From contig NW_006920874.1 in the NCBI RefSeq assembly GCF_000417875.1, positions 191,458 through 255,457 on the forward strand: a DNA stretch of 64,000 nt, in the 5' to 3' direction. Each line of letters begins with the position of its first letter. The stretch's first letter is position 1. This document shows, in pieces, positions 39,448-51,504 of this stretch. The translations under genes and the position numbers were made by a program. This stretch comes from Pseudozyma flocculosa PF-1. Its lineage: Eukaryota; Basidiomycota; Ustilaginomycetes; Ustilaginales; Ustilaginaceae. The notes beneath the pieces are model-generated. The model saw only the letters and a program-made list of their open reading frames with translations, did no database searches and was not told the DNA's origin.

Positions 39448-40909
39448 TGCGCGGTAGGCGGTGTCGTGGCTTGATGTTGAGGGTGAGGTGGCTGCGGTTG
39501 GCGGGTGTGGGTGCTGCTGCGTCGGGCCGAGGGAAGCGCGACGAGATGTCGCCGGCTCGGGCGGGTTGGGGCCAAAGGAGGAGCGGATGGCGAGTCGAGA
39601 TGGACGATGCTACGCTGCTGCTTGTTTGGCTCGTTGGGGTCAGGGTGCAGCCACGGGAGATGGGACGAGCGGGGGTGGCGGGGCCAGGGCCAGGGTCAGG
39701 GCCGGGGCCGGAAGAGGAGAGAGAGCGGGATAGGATGCGAGATGGCGAGGATTGGAGCGGAGCGGAGAGGCGAATGCGGGATTCTGGTCGTCTGGCAAAG
39801 ATGCGATGCCGATGCAGATGGATCGAGGATGGCGAGGTGGAGGCAAGCGACCAAGAGGCAACCAAAGCAGGGCCCAACCATCCGACCCGTGCCTTTGCTT
39901 GACGAGTTGCCCCAGCCCAGACTGTACTGAGGCCGGCCAGGAGCAGACACAGAGAGAGGCAAGCAACGCAGGCAGGACCACGCCTGGCCTCGGCCCGACA
40001 AGCTCAATCACGCCAATTAAAATTGGCATTATTCCAAATCTCGCTCGGCCCGGCGCCGCTCCACGCCTGGCCTGGCCTGGCCTGGCCTTTTGTATTCCAG
40101 GCATCCCACCATTGGCGCGTCTCGGTCCCCCTTTTCAATTCGGACTTTACACCGCCATCCACCCACCCCTGCCTGCGCATTTCATCTCCGACACCACCAC
40201 TACTCCAACTCTGGCCAAAGCTTCCGTCGGATTTGCACGCCCTTAATCCCGACGGGCGGCAGGGTGCGCTGGGCAAAGGTGCCTTCTGGACTGCACTCCC
40301 CACGCCCAAGATCCGAACGACCCCCTTCTTGTCCGATGGCCTTAGGGACCGACCAAAGACGCGGAACTTGGCTCCCGAAGCACCAAAGCTCCCATTCGCT
40401 CCTCCCAAGTCTCGACGTCGTTCTTCCCTCCTGCCTCGCCCTCGTCCCCTTGCTCCGTCTGTCCATTGTCGAGTCCGATCGATATGCTACAGCACCCTTC
40501 GGCCCGTCGTCCCCTCGGCTCTCCGTCGCCCGTCAAGGGCCTCGCAGCGGCTCACCGCCCCTCCTTGCCGCCTCCTCGTGCTGTCTGACAAGCCCGACAC
40601 GGCCCTCTCTGCCCAGCCGTAAGCAGCCCTCGGCCCCACCCTCAAGGCGTATATGTATCGCTCTGCTCTCTTCCCGCCAATGGGCCCGCCCTACGTCTCG
40701 ACATTCACCTGTACATCACCTCGCCCCACCCTCGCCCTCGTCGACAAAGCCCAGAAGTCAAAGGATCTGCCCTCGACGCCAACCCACGTCCCGCCCTCCG
40801 CCCTCTCGGATCTCGCCTCTCTTCCACCCGCTCTGAACCCTCTCTTCAGCGGCCTCCCCCTGTCTCGCTCCCTGCGCCTTCTGCCCTCTCAGCTCACCGA
40901 TCCACCACA
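39448..40909. other. Divergent upstream region of the regulator and the MFS gene
   Basis: About 1.46 kb. It has a CCTGG repeat near 40067-40085 and a TATATGTA at 40651-40658 on the plus strand, and no convincing gene. Confidence 0.4.
40651..40658 (+). promoter_or_regulatory. TATA-like element of the MFS gene
   Basis: TATATGTA about 250 bases upstream of the ATG at 40910. The distance implies a long leader. Confidence 0.35.
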
Positions 40910-42452
40910 ATGACGAGCGTATGCAGCACAAAGGAACACGACTCGGACCTCGACCACAACACCCAGTCGTCCGCCCCGCCGCCACCGCCGCCGCCATCGG
41001 CCTCTGCAGGTACCCAGCTCACTACAGCCGGCTGGCTCACCGTTCTCGGCGCCTTCTGCTGTGCCTTTGCCGGCTTCGGGTGAGTGGCTCACCTGTCGAT
41101 CGTCAAGCACGCCGCTCATGCCCCCCCCCCCCCCTTCCCCCTGGCCGCTACAGATCACCTTCGCTGACGTTGCGCTGTCCCTTGTGCCATTCTTCGCTCC
41201 TCCTCGGCGCGCGCGCTCGCCACGGCCGTCCGGCAGCTTCCTCAACGCCTTCGGTGTCTTCCAAGAGTACTACCAGCAGACCAAGCTCTCCAGCTCCTCC
41301 CCATCGTCCATCGCGTGGATCGGCTCTGTACAGACCTGCCTCCTGTTCGGCGCCAACATCATCAGCGGCCTCCTCCTCGACCGCTTCGGGCCAAAGAGCC
41401 TCCTCGTCGGCGTCACCTTCCTCTTCCCGCTCTCGTGCATGCTCACCTCGCTCTGCGACAAGTTCTGGCAGTTCTTCCTCGTCCAGGGCATCCTCCAGGG
41501 CCTCGCCCTCAGCGGTTCCCTCACGCCCCCCATCGCCTGCGCCATCCACCACTTCCGTGAAAAGAAGGGCATCGCCATCGCGCTCATCGTCAGCGGCTCC
41601 TCGCTCGGCGGCGTCGTCTGGCCCATCGTAGTCAAGCAGCTCCTCGCCTCGGTCGGCTTCGGATGGACCTGGCGCATCATCGGCTTCATCTCCGTGGTCC
41701 TCTTCGGCATCGGCGTCCTCACCGTCACCAGCCCCATCATCCGCGACGTCGGCCTGCCCCGCCCCGTCATGCGCCTCCTCAGCCCCGACGCCGACGAGCC
41801 GTCCGACAAGACCGGGCCCAAGCCGCCTCGCGCACCCCTCTTCTACTTTGAGCTGCTCAAGGATCCGGCGTACCTCTTGACGATGCTGTCGTTTGCCTTC
41901 ATGTTCTTCGGCCTCTTCTTCGAGTTCTTCTACCTGCCCTCGTGGGGCGCCACAAAGGGCATGTCGGCCTCGCTCCAGTTCTATTCGGTCTCGATCCTCA
42001 ACGCCGCCTCGTTCTTCGGACGCCTCCTATTCCCGCTGCCCGGCCAGCGCTTCGGCAACTTCAACATGATGATCATCGCCCTCTTCAGCTCGGCCATCAT
42101 CGTGCTTGCGGGCATCGGCGTCTCGTCGCCGACCGGCGTCATTGTCAACGGCGCCTTCTACGGCTTCACCAGTGGCGGCGCCATCAGCCTCTACAGCGCC
42201 TGCGCCGCCGCCATCACCCCCGACATGCGCAGGCTCGGCGCATCGACGGGACAGATCGCCCTCGCCGTCGCCGCACCCGCCCTCCTCGGACCGCCCGTCG
42301 ACGGCTGGATCATTGACAGCAAGGGCGGCTTCAAGGCGGCGCAGGGACTCAGCGGCGGATGCCTCTGCGTCGCCGGCGTATCGACCGTCCTGGTTCAGCT
42401 CATTCTCTCCCGCAGGGCCAAGCGCCCGGCCGCCGGCACCTCGTCGGCATGA
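40910..42452 (+). CDS. Monocarboxylate-type MFS transporter (461 aa)
   Basis: Two exons, 40910-41079 and 41237-42452. Exon 1 encodes an acidic and Pro-rich N-terminus and the start of helix 1 (GWLTVLGAFCCAFAGFG). The GTGAGT donor joins to CGGCAG so that the protein reads AGFGFLNAFGVFQEYYQ, exactly the pattern at this place in fungal monocarboxylate porter homologues. About twelve helices follow, with a loop between helices 6 and 7 (SPDADEPSDKTGPKPPRAP) and a motif DRFGPKS after helix 2. The 157-nt intron contains a poly-C run. The substrate is not known; relatives carry monocarboxylates, riboflavin or other small acids. The protein ends RRAKRPAAGTSSA. Confidence 0.9.
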
Positions 42453-43355
42453 TATTTTTGGCCGCGACGCTCCTGGGAGCGAAAGAAACGACCGCATGCA
42501 CCCTGTACATACCCTCGCCCGCCGGCCAGCGTTACCGTTTCCACCTGACACGCCCTGGAGTCTCGGTCATCCTGCTCATAGATCTCCTGTATCCTACCTG
42601 CCCCATCTCTTGTACCGCGACGATAGTAACGAAGCGCAACGGTAATGAAGAAGCAGCAACAAATCCTGATACCAATCAAGAATCAGCGCCAGCGCGCGGG
42701 CTTCGGATGCGCACGTCTGCAAAAAGGCCCTTGATGAGCTGGGCTGAGCCGAGCAATGTGGTGCTGCATCGGCCGAACCGTCTTCAACAAGAACTTTGCA
42801 CCTTCAATTGCGCTGTTGATGGATTTGGCGTGAACTTGGCGGTCATAGCGATAGGATCAGCAGCCTGCACTCAGGCTCCAACAACAGGGCCGTGGTGGGT
42901 TAGCACAGCAGCTGATGTGGGAATCATCGGCATTCAGAAAGGTGACTTGCATGCCATGGCTGCCAAACATTCCGAGGAACATCAGAGCTCAAAGGGATGC
43001 ACAGTCGGTACTGGTTTACTATCCGTAGTGGCGGAACGCTTCTGACAAGGAGGAGCGCTGAGGAGCGGGGCCATGGCCCGATGCATGCCATTTTTATTGT
43101 GCCATCGGCATGGCCCGATCGCCATGCGGGCAACTGTCTAGGGGTTCAGTGCCTCGCAACGTGGCGCCCTCCAACGCCTTTCGCGATCTCAACCCGTAGT
43201 ATTCTGCCTTCCGTCCACAGTCGCCCTCGCCCTCGCCTTCGCCCTCGCATCACCCGCCACCAATGTGACCACAATCTCGGCCCTTTGTCTGTGCAAGCAC
43301 GCACGAATGCACGCACACACAATCTTCCTGAGGCCGCTCCACCACCCGCACCGAC
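42453..43355. other. Intergenic region, no gene seen
   Basis: About 900 bases between the MFS gene and the Myb gene. The part around 42720-43030 is somewhat AT-richer but has no supported feature. Confidence 0.4.
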
Positions 43356-45182
43356 ATGTCGCCCGCCGCTTCGCCCTCGCCCGACAGCCTGGCCGCACCT
43401 CCGCTTCTCTCAGACCACGCCGAGTGGCAGCGCCTCATCGCTCATCGACGGGCGCTACACAGCCTCAGGCAGGCCAACCTCAACCGCCAAAAGGACCTCT
43501 CTCTCACCCTCGACCAGCTCTACCGCGTCTATCGCGGCCTCTGCGAATGCCTCCGCTGGCTTGATCAGGCAGACCTCTGCGACCTCGAGGACCGCGCTGC
43601 CGAAGTTGTCCGCATAGACCAACAGCCCGAGGACGACGCCACACAGTGCCCCTTCGCCTCCGACATGATCCGCCAGACGCCACTCCTTCGCCAGCAGGCC
43701 GTCGAGAGAGCCGAATTCGACATGCTTCTCGCCGGCTCGCCCTGGTCCAACGCCGAGGATCAGCAGCTTCAGGTCGCAGTCATGCTGGCAGCCAGGAAAG
43801 CCCTCGCCTTTCGTCCACGCACAGAGGACCGCCGAGGCATCGATCCCATGCATCTCGCAGCGAATGCCACCGAAGAGGAGCTCTTACGTTGCGCAGATGT
43901 CCAGGACCATCACGGCTCAGTTCAGGATGGATTCCAGCATCTCGACTGGAACATGGTGGCCAGCCGTGTACCCTCGCGCAATGCCGAAGAATGCCGCACC
44001 AGATGGATCCAGGTGTTGCGACCTAGCATCTCCTGCGCGCCTTGGAGCAGCACAGAGCTCAAGCGCCTCGAGAGCGTCGTCGCGCTACACCTTGCCGAGT
44101 CTCGATACGAGCCCATACCCTGGGACGAGATCGCTTCGACGCTGCCCATCAAGAGGACCGGCTTCGCGGCCTTCGTGGCCTATAACCGCATCGCGCCGCC
44201 GAATCCGCCTTTCACGCCATCGGAGGACGATCAGCTGCGCAGACTCTTCGATCTGTTCAGCGGCGCGTGGAAGCTCATCACGCTGCATCACCCTTCGGCC
44301 AGGCCCAACTACAAGCTTTACAGTCGCTTTGCACGCAGCATCGACCCCGGCATAACAAGGGGCAAATGGACGGCCGAGGAGGACGCGGCTCTGGTCGAAG
44401 CTGTGGCAAGGCACGGTGAAAGGGACTGGAAGACGATCGCGACGAGGATAGGTGCTCGGACCGGAAGCCAGTGCCGAGACCGGTACAAGAATCGCCTCGA
44501 GCCTCGAGGGCGCCTCGGAGTCGCTGTCAGGCCCGATTCCGCACCTGTGACGACCTCGGCTCCTATCGCCGCTGCAGGAGGTACAGTGGCGGTGGGCCGA
44601 GACTCCGCCCCCTTCTCTGCTGCCACTATCGCCACCAGCTCGACTGTCGCTGCTGCCGCTACCGCCAATGCTCCTATCGCCGCCATCGCCTCGGCAGCTG
44701 CTGCCCAGACCGACGCAACTGGCCGCGCAAGCGCAGAAGCTCATATGCCTGGCTCGACGCCTGCGACGAGCACGAAAGCGAAGAAGACGTTCAAACGGTG
44801 GACCGAGGAAGAGACGGCGATCCTCTCGTCCCTTCTCGACGCGGAGCTGGAGCCACCAGCGGGTCAGTCTTGGGCCTCCATCGCTCAGCAACATTGTGAC
44901 AAGGTCCAGCAAGCTTCCGTCGGTGATCTTGACGGAGGGCAGGGCGGAAGCATCCAGCTGCGACCCATCAGTGCCAAGCAAGCCAGGGACCGGGCCGCTA
45001 CAATCAGAAAACAGCGCGAAGAGGCCCCCAGCGGCCGAGCCTCCAGCCGTGCATCCTCCAAGGGCTCCTCGGCCGCCGCAGGGAAAAGGGCAAGGTCGAG
45101 TCCGGACGACGGACCATCGCAAGGCAGTAAGAAGAGCAAGCGGTTGGCCGGGGCAGGAGAGCCACTGCCACCGGCCACATAG
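43356..45182 (+). CDS. Myb/SANT-repeat DNA-binding protein (608 aa)
   Basis: A single exon from ATG 43356. It carries several Myb-like tryptophan-repeat units: PWSNAEDQQLQVAV near residue 128, a unit with DWNMVASRVPSRNAEECRTRW near 190-210, one from PWSSTEL, and the best at about 337-382 (KWTAEEDAALVEAVARHGERD..., ending QCRDRYKNRL). A further RWTEEETAILSSLLD lies near 478. Between and after these are Ala/Thr-rich linkers and a basic tail (GKRARSS, SKKSKRL) suitable for nuclear import. The multi-repeat layout resembles SNAPC4-type or other Myb-family transcription proteins. I would not assign a specific orthologue. The N-terminal part has a helical, possibly coiled segment (HRRALHSLRQANLNRQKDLS). 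Confidence 0.88.
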   Translation: MSPAASPSPDSLAAPPLLSDHAEWQRLIAHRRALHSLRQANLNRQKDLSLTLDQLYRVYRGLCECLRWLDQADLCDLEDRAAEVVRIDQQPEDDATQCPFASDMIRQTPLLRQQAVERAEFDMLLAGSPWSNAEDQQLQVAVMLAARKALAFRPRTEDRRGIDPMHLAANATEEELLRCADVQDHHGSVQDGFQHLDWNMVASRVPSRNAEECRTRWIQVLRPSISCAPWSSTELKRLESVVALHLAESRYEPIPWDEIASTLPIKRTGFAAFVAYNRIAPPNPPFTPSEDDQLRRLFDLFSGAWKLITLHHPSARPNYKLYSRFARSIDPGITRGKWTAEEDAALVEAVARHGERDWKTIATRIGARTGSQCRDRYKNRLEPRGRLGVAVRPDSAPVTTSAPIAAAGGTVAVGRDSAPFSAATIATSSTVAAAATANAPIAAIASAAAAQTDATGRASAEAHMPGSTPATSTKAKKTFKRWTEEETAILSSLLDAELEPPAGQSWASIAQQHCDKVQQASVGDLDGGQGGSIQLRPISAKQARDRAATIRKQREEAPSGRASSRASSKGSSAAAGKRARSSPDDGPSQGSKKSKRLAGAGEPLPPAT

Positions 45183-45408
45183 ACGCCGGGGCAGCCTTTG
45201 CAGCTCGAGCCCTAGGTCAAAGACGACGGCGCAGAACGTCAAGACAATCACGTCATTCCATTGGCACGATAGTCGGGCACAAGGCCGTGGTGGATCCCGA
45301 TCGCAGCGTGGCAGGCAGTCTTCCATCTTCCTCATTCCTCGGCGGCCGCGCTGTGCCTATACCTCTGCCCTGCCTGCGTTTTCTCACGTCATCTCCGCCG
45401 GATCGCAG

Positions 45409-47834
45409 CTAGTAAGCAAAACGGAAATCCAATCGGCGGTTGCCGACGTCCTTCGTCGTGGCGAGATAGCGGATCTGCTCATCCTGATATGTTTTCCCAC
45501 AGCATGCGCGACGGGTCAAGAAGTACGAAGCCGGATCAGTCAGTCAGTCCGTCACACCTGCTCATTCCTGCCGAAGGCCTTCATGTGCGTACCCTGGTCA
45601 TGGCACTCCATTTCCTGTCCCTCGCTGCGTTGCGCCTCTTATAGTACCAGTTTGCGGCAACTGCCAAGGACCATCAGATGTGGCGCCAGGGTTTTATCAG
45701 CCGCTGTGTCGATGTTTCGCCTGCGAGCAAAGTAGGCACAACCTGGGCGCGTTTCACTCACCGTAGAGGCAGATATTGAAGGAGATGACGACAATCATTG
45801 CCAGGTTACCCTTGCGGTACAACGGCTTGTCGTCCTGCTGATAGACATTGGCACCGGCGATGGCCGAGAGCTGGACAAACATGTTGTAGAGCGCGGACGC
45901 GACGGTGCGGGTCTGGACGCTTCCCGACTGCCTCGAGATCCACGAGACCTGGACGGCATGGGCCCAGGGTGCGCCGATGATGTAAGTCACCACTGCCCAG
46001 TAGTTCCATTTGTTCGCCGTCGGCGACAGGGTGTAGAGGGCGACAAAGCCCGGGAGATACCAGACGTTCTGGACGATGCCGATCCAAGAGCGCGTATTAA
46101 AGCGTTCCGAGAGCAGCGTGATGGTCACGAGCGTGACCGAGGCAATCGCCGCGGCCGGCATCGAAAGGAGGTTGACGGTGAAGGTGTCGAAACCCAGCTG
46201 CCGCAGGTTGATCGTCAGGTAGCCGGCGACCGGGTACGAGGGCATGCTGAAGGTGAAGGCGATGAGGTAGAGAGGCCAAAGGTCGTAGTCCTTGAGCGAA
46301 TGCCACAGCGCCTTGGGGCTCAGGCCTTGCCGGTTGTGCATGCTGCCTTTTGAAGGGTCGTCGCGGATGATGCGGTTGACGATGATCGTCTCCTCGCGTT
46401 CGTCGAACCAACCCTTGCGCCAAAACCACGTCCTGGTCGAAGTCGGCGAAGAAGGCATCATGACGAATGAGAAGATGCCGATCGTAAGCGTGGCCAGGCC
46501 TGTTCGGGCATCGCAATGCATGGCAGATAGGCGGGACGGCCCGTGTCAGCGTCAGCCGGTCTCATCGAGGCTCATCATGGGAACGCTCGTGATCACCTAC
46601 CCTCCAGCAAAAACAACCACCTCCAGCCTTCCCTTCCCGCTACGCCTCGCATTCGGAGGATGCCGAAAGCGAGGAACGGTCCGACGATGTCGACCAGGCT
46701 ATTCGAGAGCCAAAAGAGCGCCAGTCGCAACGGCAGCTCCGTCTTTTTGTAAAAGTCTGGTCGATGGGTGCAAGGTCGTGCCTGTCAGCACAGAGGCAGT
46801 TTGACGTGGCAAGCGCGACCTGATTCAATGTAAGGCAGCTGCGACACGCACAGGAGAGGTAGAGGACCTGGTCCGCAATAAATCCGCCTTGAAGGGCGCC
46901 GACCATGGATCGAAAGAAGAGGAACTGGGCGCGACCGTTCATGAAAAACTGCGAGGCCGAAAAGATCGACCAAAGGCAGAGCTGCATGGGGACCCACACG
47001 TCGGAGCCCAGCTTCTTGCTGATCATTTGGCTCGGCAGCTCGGCGAGGAAGAAACAGAGGCGGAAGAGCGTCTGCCCGAGGTTGTAGTCGTTGGTGGTCA
47101 AACCGAGGTCGGGGAGCAGATTGTCCGAATTGGCCTGACTGATGTTGCCGCGGTCGAGGTCGAGGCAGAAGAACATGACAATCGACCAACAGCAAATGTA
47201 CCAATCCGTCTTGCGGATGAGCCTCTTCTCCTCGCGCCACGTCCAGCGTGCCGCAGGATCGAAGCGGTGCAGGTTCTCCCATCTTTTATGCCGAGCCGAT
47301 GCGGGCGGGCAGGGAAGGTGACAAGTCAGCTCGGGAGATAGCTGCGGGTACCTTTGACGAGGAGCACGGCACTCACTGAGGATGCGGCTGATAGTAGGGT
47401 GCTTTGGCAGGATCGTCAAAGACCGAGGGCTGCGTGGCGATCGAGTCGAGATCGCCCAGGAAATCCTTGCGACGCAGCAGCCAGTCCGTGAGGCCCGGCG
47501 CAGACATCTGACGCTCGTTGCCGTTCAGCTTTCCATACTGCAGATGCGGCGACCCCTCACTTCCGGCGCTTTTGATGTTGACGAAGCCTCCTTTGACATC
47601 CGGCGACGGCGAGTCGGCTGTAAGGTGCGTGGATCCGAGTGTGGGGACGAGGCCGGTGGCTTCGACCGATGCTGGGTCCTTGAAATGCCCCTCTTCACTC
47701 GAGCTGTCACTGGCGAGGCCGAGGTCGGCGTCTACCCTGGAGCCGACCGAATCTCTCGAGCCTGGTCGCGTTGGCGACGTGGCCCCGGATCCGGCTGCTT
47801 CGGAGCTCCGCTGAGGCTGGTTACGCGGCGACAT
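45409..47834 (-). CDS. Dal5-type MFS transporter, anion:cation symporter family (641 aa)
   Basis: Six exons: 47377-47834, 46852-47282, 46601-46756, 45762-46499, 45593-45660 and 45409-45483. All phases fit. A cytosolic N-terminus of about 150 residues precedes a typical Dal5/Tna1-family body: WREEKRLIRKTDWYIC, then MFFCLDLDRGNISQAN, and LYLSYFYKKTELPLRLALFW rebuilt across intron 2. The C-terminal motif NWYYKRRNAARDRKW sits on exon 5, and exon 6 encodes ATTKDVGNRRLDFRFAY, the standard end of the family. Members import allantoate, nicotinate, biotin, pantothenate, cysteine or sulfonates. Its divergent neighbour is a TauD-type dioxygenase, which makes sulfonate or another organosulfur compound a reasonable guess. 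Confidence 0.93.
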
Positions 47835-49876
47835 GGTACCCAGCGGCGTGACTGGTCGCGGGGGAGAAACGAAAGGGGCGCAGACGCGATAAGGGCGTGT
47901 GACATCGCTGCTCCTCCCCGTTCTTCGTCATCCTCTTTAAGTAATGCGTGCAAGGAGGTCGACCATGAGACGCCTACCCTCGAAGAGCCGGTCAGCCGCA
48001 GACAAAAGGCTGGCGTGGTTACAGGGAAGGCTCGGGAAGAGCATCAAAGCCGCGAGATAGAGTGCGCCTGCGCCTTGGCCAAGAGGCTGGCGTGGCGGCC
48101 AGGAGCCACCCGATGACGAGCTGCGATGCTCACTTTGACAATTGCGCCATGCGATTAGGATGCGGCATCTGGGTGGAGTGGAGAGCGAGGTCCAGGTTTG
48201 TCGACAGCCGAGAGAGTGTAGTAAAGCTGTAGCTTCTTTATCGGAGCTCACGGCGGGGCCATATGTACAGTAGTATGTAGACTGTCCTGTTTCCGGCGAC
48301 TTTGGATAATGAGGCTGTCTGGCCGCGGAGCAGAAGCGTGCGCTCGCCCTGCAGCAGTCAGGCGGTCAGAGAGCGGGCGATCTGCCGCAGGTGCTTTGCT
48401 CTTGGCGATATGGCGCGATATCGATCGTCAAAGGCTACCTACGGCTTCGTCCAACGACGTTTGTGCACGGAACAGGTCGCCGCAGCTCGGAGGATGCACC
48501 AGATGCGCCGGGCCCTCTCCTTTTTGATGACCGGCGAATTCGATCTGAACCAGAGGTGCGGGGAAAGAGGAGCTACACTGGCTCGGCGTTCCACGAGACA
48601 GGCCAGCACACCCGAGTTTCACGGCAACGTACGATGCAGGTGCCGGCGGGGCATGCGTCCCGCTGCGCCAGCCTGTTCCCAGGAGACAGGCAGGCTGGAA
48701 AGACCGGTTCATTGCTCGGAACACAGTTCTGAGGGGTGTAGGATGCGTTTCAATTACCGGCAAGGAGGCAGGCAAGCTAGGCAATGCCGTGATGGCGTGC
48801 AACACGACAGCCGACCGAAATCGATGGCGGTGGAGTGAGGGGAAGTTGGGCGGTTGCTTGCCCGCTTGGCGCGTCGCGCTTTGGGTCGGAGCCCAGAGGT
48901 GGCGCAATTTGACTCGAGCGCTCGTCAGCCCACCGCGCCAGCTTGGCGCATCACGCCAGACCCGCCAAAACGTGGCGCGCCTCGTTTGGAGCCTCGCTTG
49001 CTCCTTCCATCCTGCCACCACCACCACCGCCATTGCATCCTCGTCGAGGCGTTTCGGAGAGCAACGCAGTAGTGTGATCCGCCCTTGCACTGCTTCCTGT
49101 TTGCTGACCACGTCGACTCTTCCAGGAGTGGCCCTGCAGCAACTTTCAGTCTACCCATTCTTGGCAACACGGTCGCAGCCGAGCCGACACACGAACATCC
49201 TCGCCTCGTCGCTCCCATTCAACCTCCGTTCTTGACAGCCGAAGTAGGTATCTGATCGCTCGCGCCCCACCACGCTCCGTACGCTTACCGCGACAGATCA
49301 GTCCTAGTCCTATCGCAGCTTTGCCCCCACGCTGACTCGACGTCGTTGTCCGGCACCTGCCCAAGTACGACCCAGCACGACCTCTCCCATACGGTCTGGT
49401 TACACCACCACGGCTCGTACGGCGTAGCGCGGTGACGCTTCTTGCCCCGTCCTCTCTGTCACGACAATCCCTTGTCTCGATACTAGCCCTGGCTTGGCCG
49501 ATCGGTGCTGCCGGGATAGTCTCGAGACCGCGGTGGGCCCATTTCTCATGCGAATGGTGCGATGCCACTTTGCAAACGCGATTGATCCTCAGTGACACTG
49601 GTCCAGTATGACCGGCATGCCCAGAGCAGAGGGCGAAGGATTCCGTGCGCCGACCTGCCATCACGTCTGAGAAGCATCTGGCGTTCCCGACCTCAGCCTT
49701 CCAAAAGGGCACTCACGGATGTGTGTAGAGGGTAGGGGTCACCATACTCGCCAAGGTCAAGTTGGGTCGGCAACGAGGCTGCGGGGGAGGATATAAGACC
49801 CCCCTCCAGAGCACTTTCGTTGTCGAAGACTCCTCGAACCGATCTCTGGCCCTTTGCCAAGTTTCAACCTTCTAGG
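47835..49876. other. Shared upstream region of the Dal5-type and TauD-type genes
   Basis: About 2.0 kb between divergent starts, with no frame of good quality on either strand. It holds a TATAA at 49792-49796 for the plus-strand gene and repeated CCACCACCACC and CGCGCC stretches near 48930-49030. It is the likely place for co-regulation of the pair. Confidence 0.45.
49792..49796 (+). promoter_or_regulatory. TATA box of the TauD-type gene
   Basis: TATAA in GGATATAAGACC, about 80 bases upstream of the ATG at 49877. Confidence 0.6.
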
Positions 49877-51124
49877 ATGGCACCTACTGCAGACCTGGTC
49901 ACCTCTTCCGCTGCGCCTATCGCGGCGTCGGCCAAGCTCGCCTCGCTCAACATCGGACAAGGACGTCAAGCTTCTTGGCGAAAGGGCGACCTGCAGCGAG
50001 AACCGCTTGTGCTCAAGGGGTTGCTTGAACAGTACAGCCACTTCGACGTCACACCGGTCATCGGTCGCGAGTTCTCGACTCTTCAGATCCGCGACGTACT
50101 CCAAGCCGACAATGCCGATGAGCTGCTTCGAGAACTGGCCATCACGAGTGAGTCGCTGCTGGCAAAGACATTCGCGTAGCGAAACCGCAAATCTGAATGA
50201 GAATCCCCTCGTCCTCGTCCCCTCATTGCTGAGCCAGTCTCGCGGCGTGGCGTCGTTTTCTTCCGCGACCAGGATCTCACGCCCGAGGAGCAAAAGGACT
50301 TTACCCACCGCGTCGGACTAGCTGCGGGCAAGCCCGAATCTAGCGGCCTGCACATCCATCCGATTACCAACGCCGAGCGAGAAGGCCACCAGATCACCGT
50401 CGACGAAAAGGGCACGCCGAACACCGACAACGAGATCAGCGTCATCTCGTCCAAGATGCGCAGGGAGCTGTACTCCCACTATCGTCGCAACCACGATGCC
50501 ACCAACGAGTGGCACAGCGACATCACCTTTGAGCCGGCTCCCGCCGACTACACCTCGCTCAAGGTACACACGCTGCCCTCCACCGGAGGTGACACGCTGT
50601 GGTCGTCGGGCTACGAGATCTTTGACCTTCTCTCGCCGCAGATCCAGGCATTCGCCGAGACGCTCACGGGTCACTTTGCGCAGCCTGCTTTCAACGAGGC
50701 CGCCGCGCGTGGCAATTTTACCCTGTACAGCAAGCCGCGAGGATCGCCGCTGAATGTGGGAGAGCACCTGTCGGCGGACCACCCCTTTATCCGCACCAAC
50801 CCGGTGACCGGCTGGAAGTCGGTGTTCGGGCTAGGCTCGCACTTCCGGCACATCAATGGCCTCACGCCCAAGGAGAGCGAGCTTCTGCGCAACCACATCC
50901 TGGAGCTGGTCTCGACCCACCACTTGGCCCAGGTGCGCTTCAAGTGGAACAAGAACGATGTTGCCATCTGGGACAATCGATCGACATTCCACGCCGCCAC
51001 GCCCGACTATGAGGGACTGGGCGACCGTGCCGGGGTGCGGGCAGTATCGGTGGGGGAGGCACCCTACCTCGATCCCAACTCGTGGTCCAGGAGGGACGAG
51101 CTTGGCCAGGATAGGTTGATCTGA
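49877..51124 (+). CDS. TauD/TfdA-family 2-oxoglutarate-dependent dioxygenase (385 aa)
   Basis: Two exons, 49877-50147 and 50238-51124 (donor GTGAGT, acceptor CCAG), 385 aa. The ATG at 49877 follows the TATA box by about 80 bases. The iron-binding facial triad is visible as NEWHSDITF (His183 and Asp185) and RSTFHAATPDY (His342), followed by GDRAGVRAVSVGEAPYLD, whose Arg binds 2-oxoglutarate. VVFFRDQDLTPEEQKDFTHR near residue 95 is the conserved N-terminal part of the family. Fungal members oxidise taurine and other sulfonates to release sulfite (Jlp1-like), though some act on other acids. Head-to-head pairing with a Dal5-type carrier fits uptake and desulfonation of a sulfonate in the cytosol. 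Confidence 0.93.
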
Positions 51125-51504
51125 TCGGTTCGAGTAGGTTGACATCTGGACCATCGCCTTTCGATAAGACTTTGGTCAAAGCGGCAATGAATTGACATGC
51201 GCTTCAGCTTTGCGGAGAGAGGCAGAGAAGGCGGTCGGTGAGGGCAGAGTAGCGCGGTCGCTTCGGTGGCCGATCGATCCATCGAGCCCGATACTGCGAT
51301 CGGGAAGGATGTGCCTCGCCTGCGTGTGTGCTTTGCCCGATTTGGTCAGTGGAAAAAATGGCAAATTGGCGAAGCGCGCTTGCTTGCTGCGTCGTTCCGA
51401 CCGCTCGACTCCTCCCATCGCCCGACCACCAACCATCCTCCCCTTCACTCTCTTCATCGCCAACGGCAATCTCTCTGTCCAACCTCGCGCCTACCCTGCA
51501 CGCC
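51125..51504. other. Intergenic region, promoter of the uS7m gene
   Basis: About 380 bases. Nothing beyond a GGTCAGTGGAAAAAATGGC stretch and pyrimidine-rich leader sequence. Confidence 0.4.

Noticed and set aside
40023..40836. Overlapping plus-strand frames of 199 and 248 codons upstream of the MFS gene
   Set aside because: Ser/Pro/Arg-rich shadows in a CCTGG-repeat promoter region with no recognisable domain.
48428..49111. 227-codon minus-strand open frame between the Dal5-type and TauD-type genes
   Set aside because: Low-quality composition, no motif and no TATA or splice support. Treated as intergenic.
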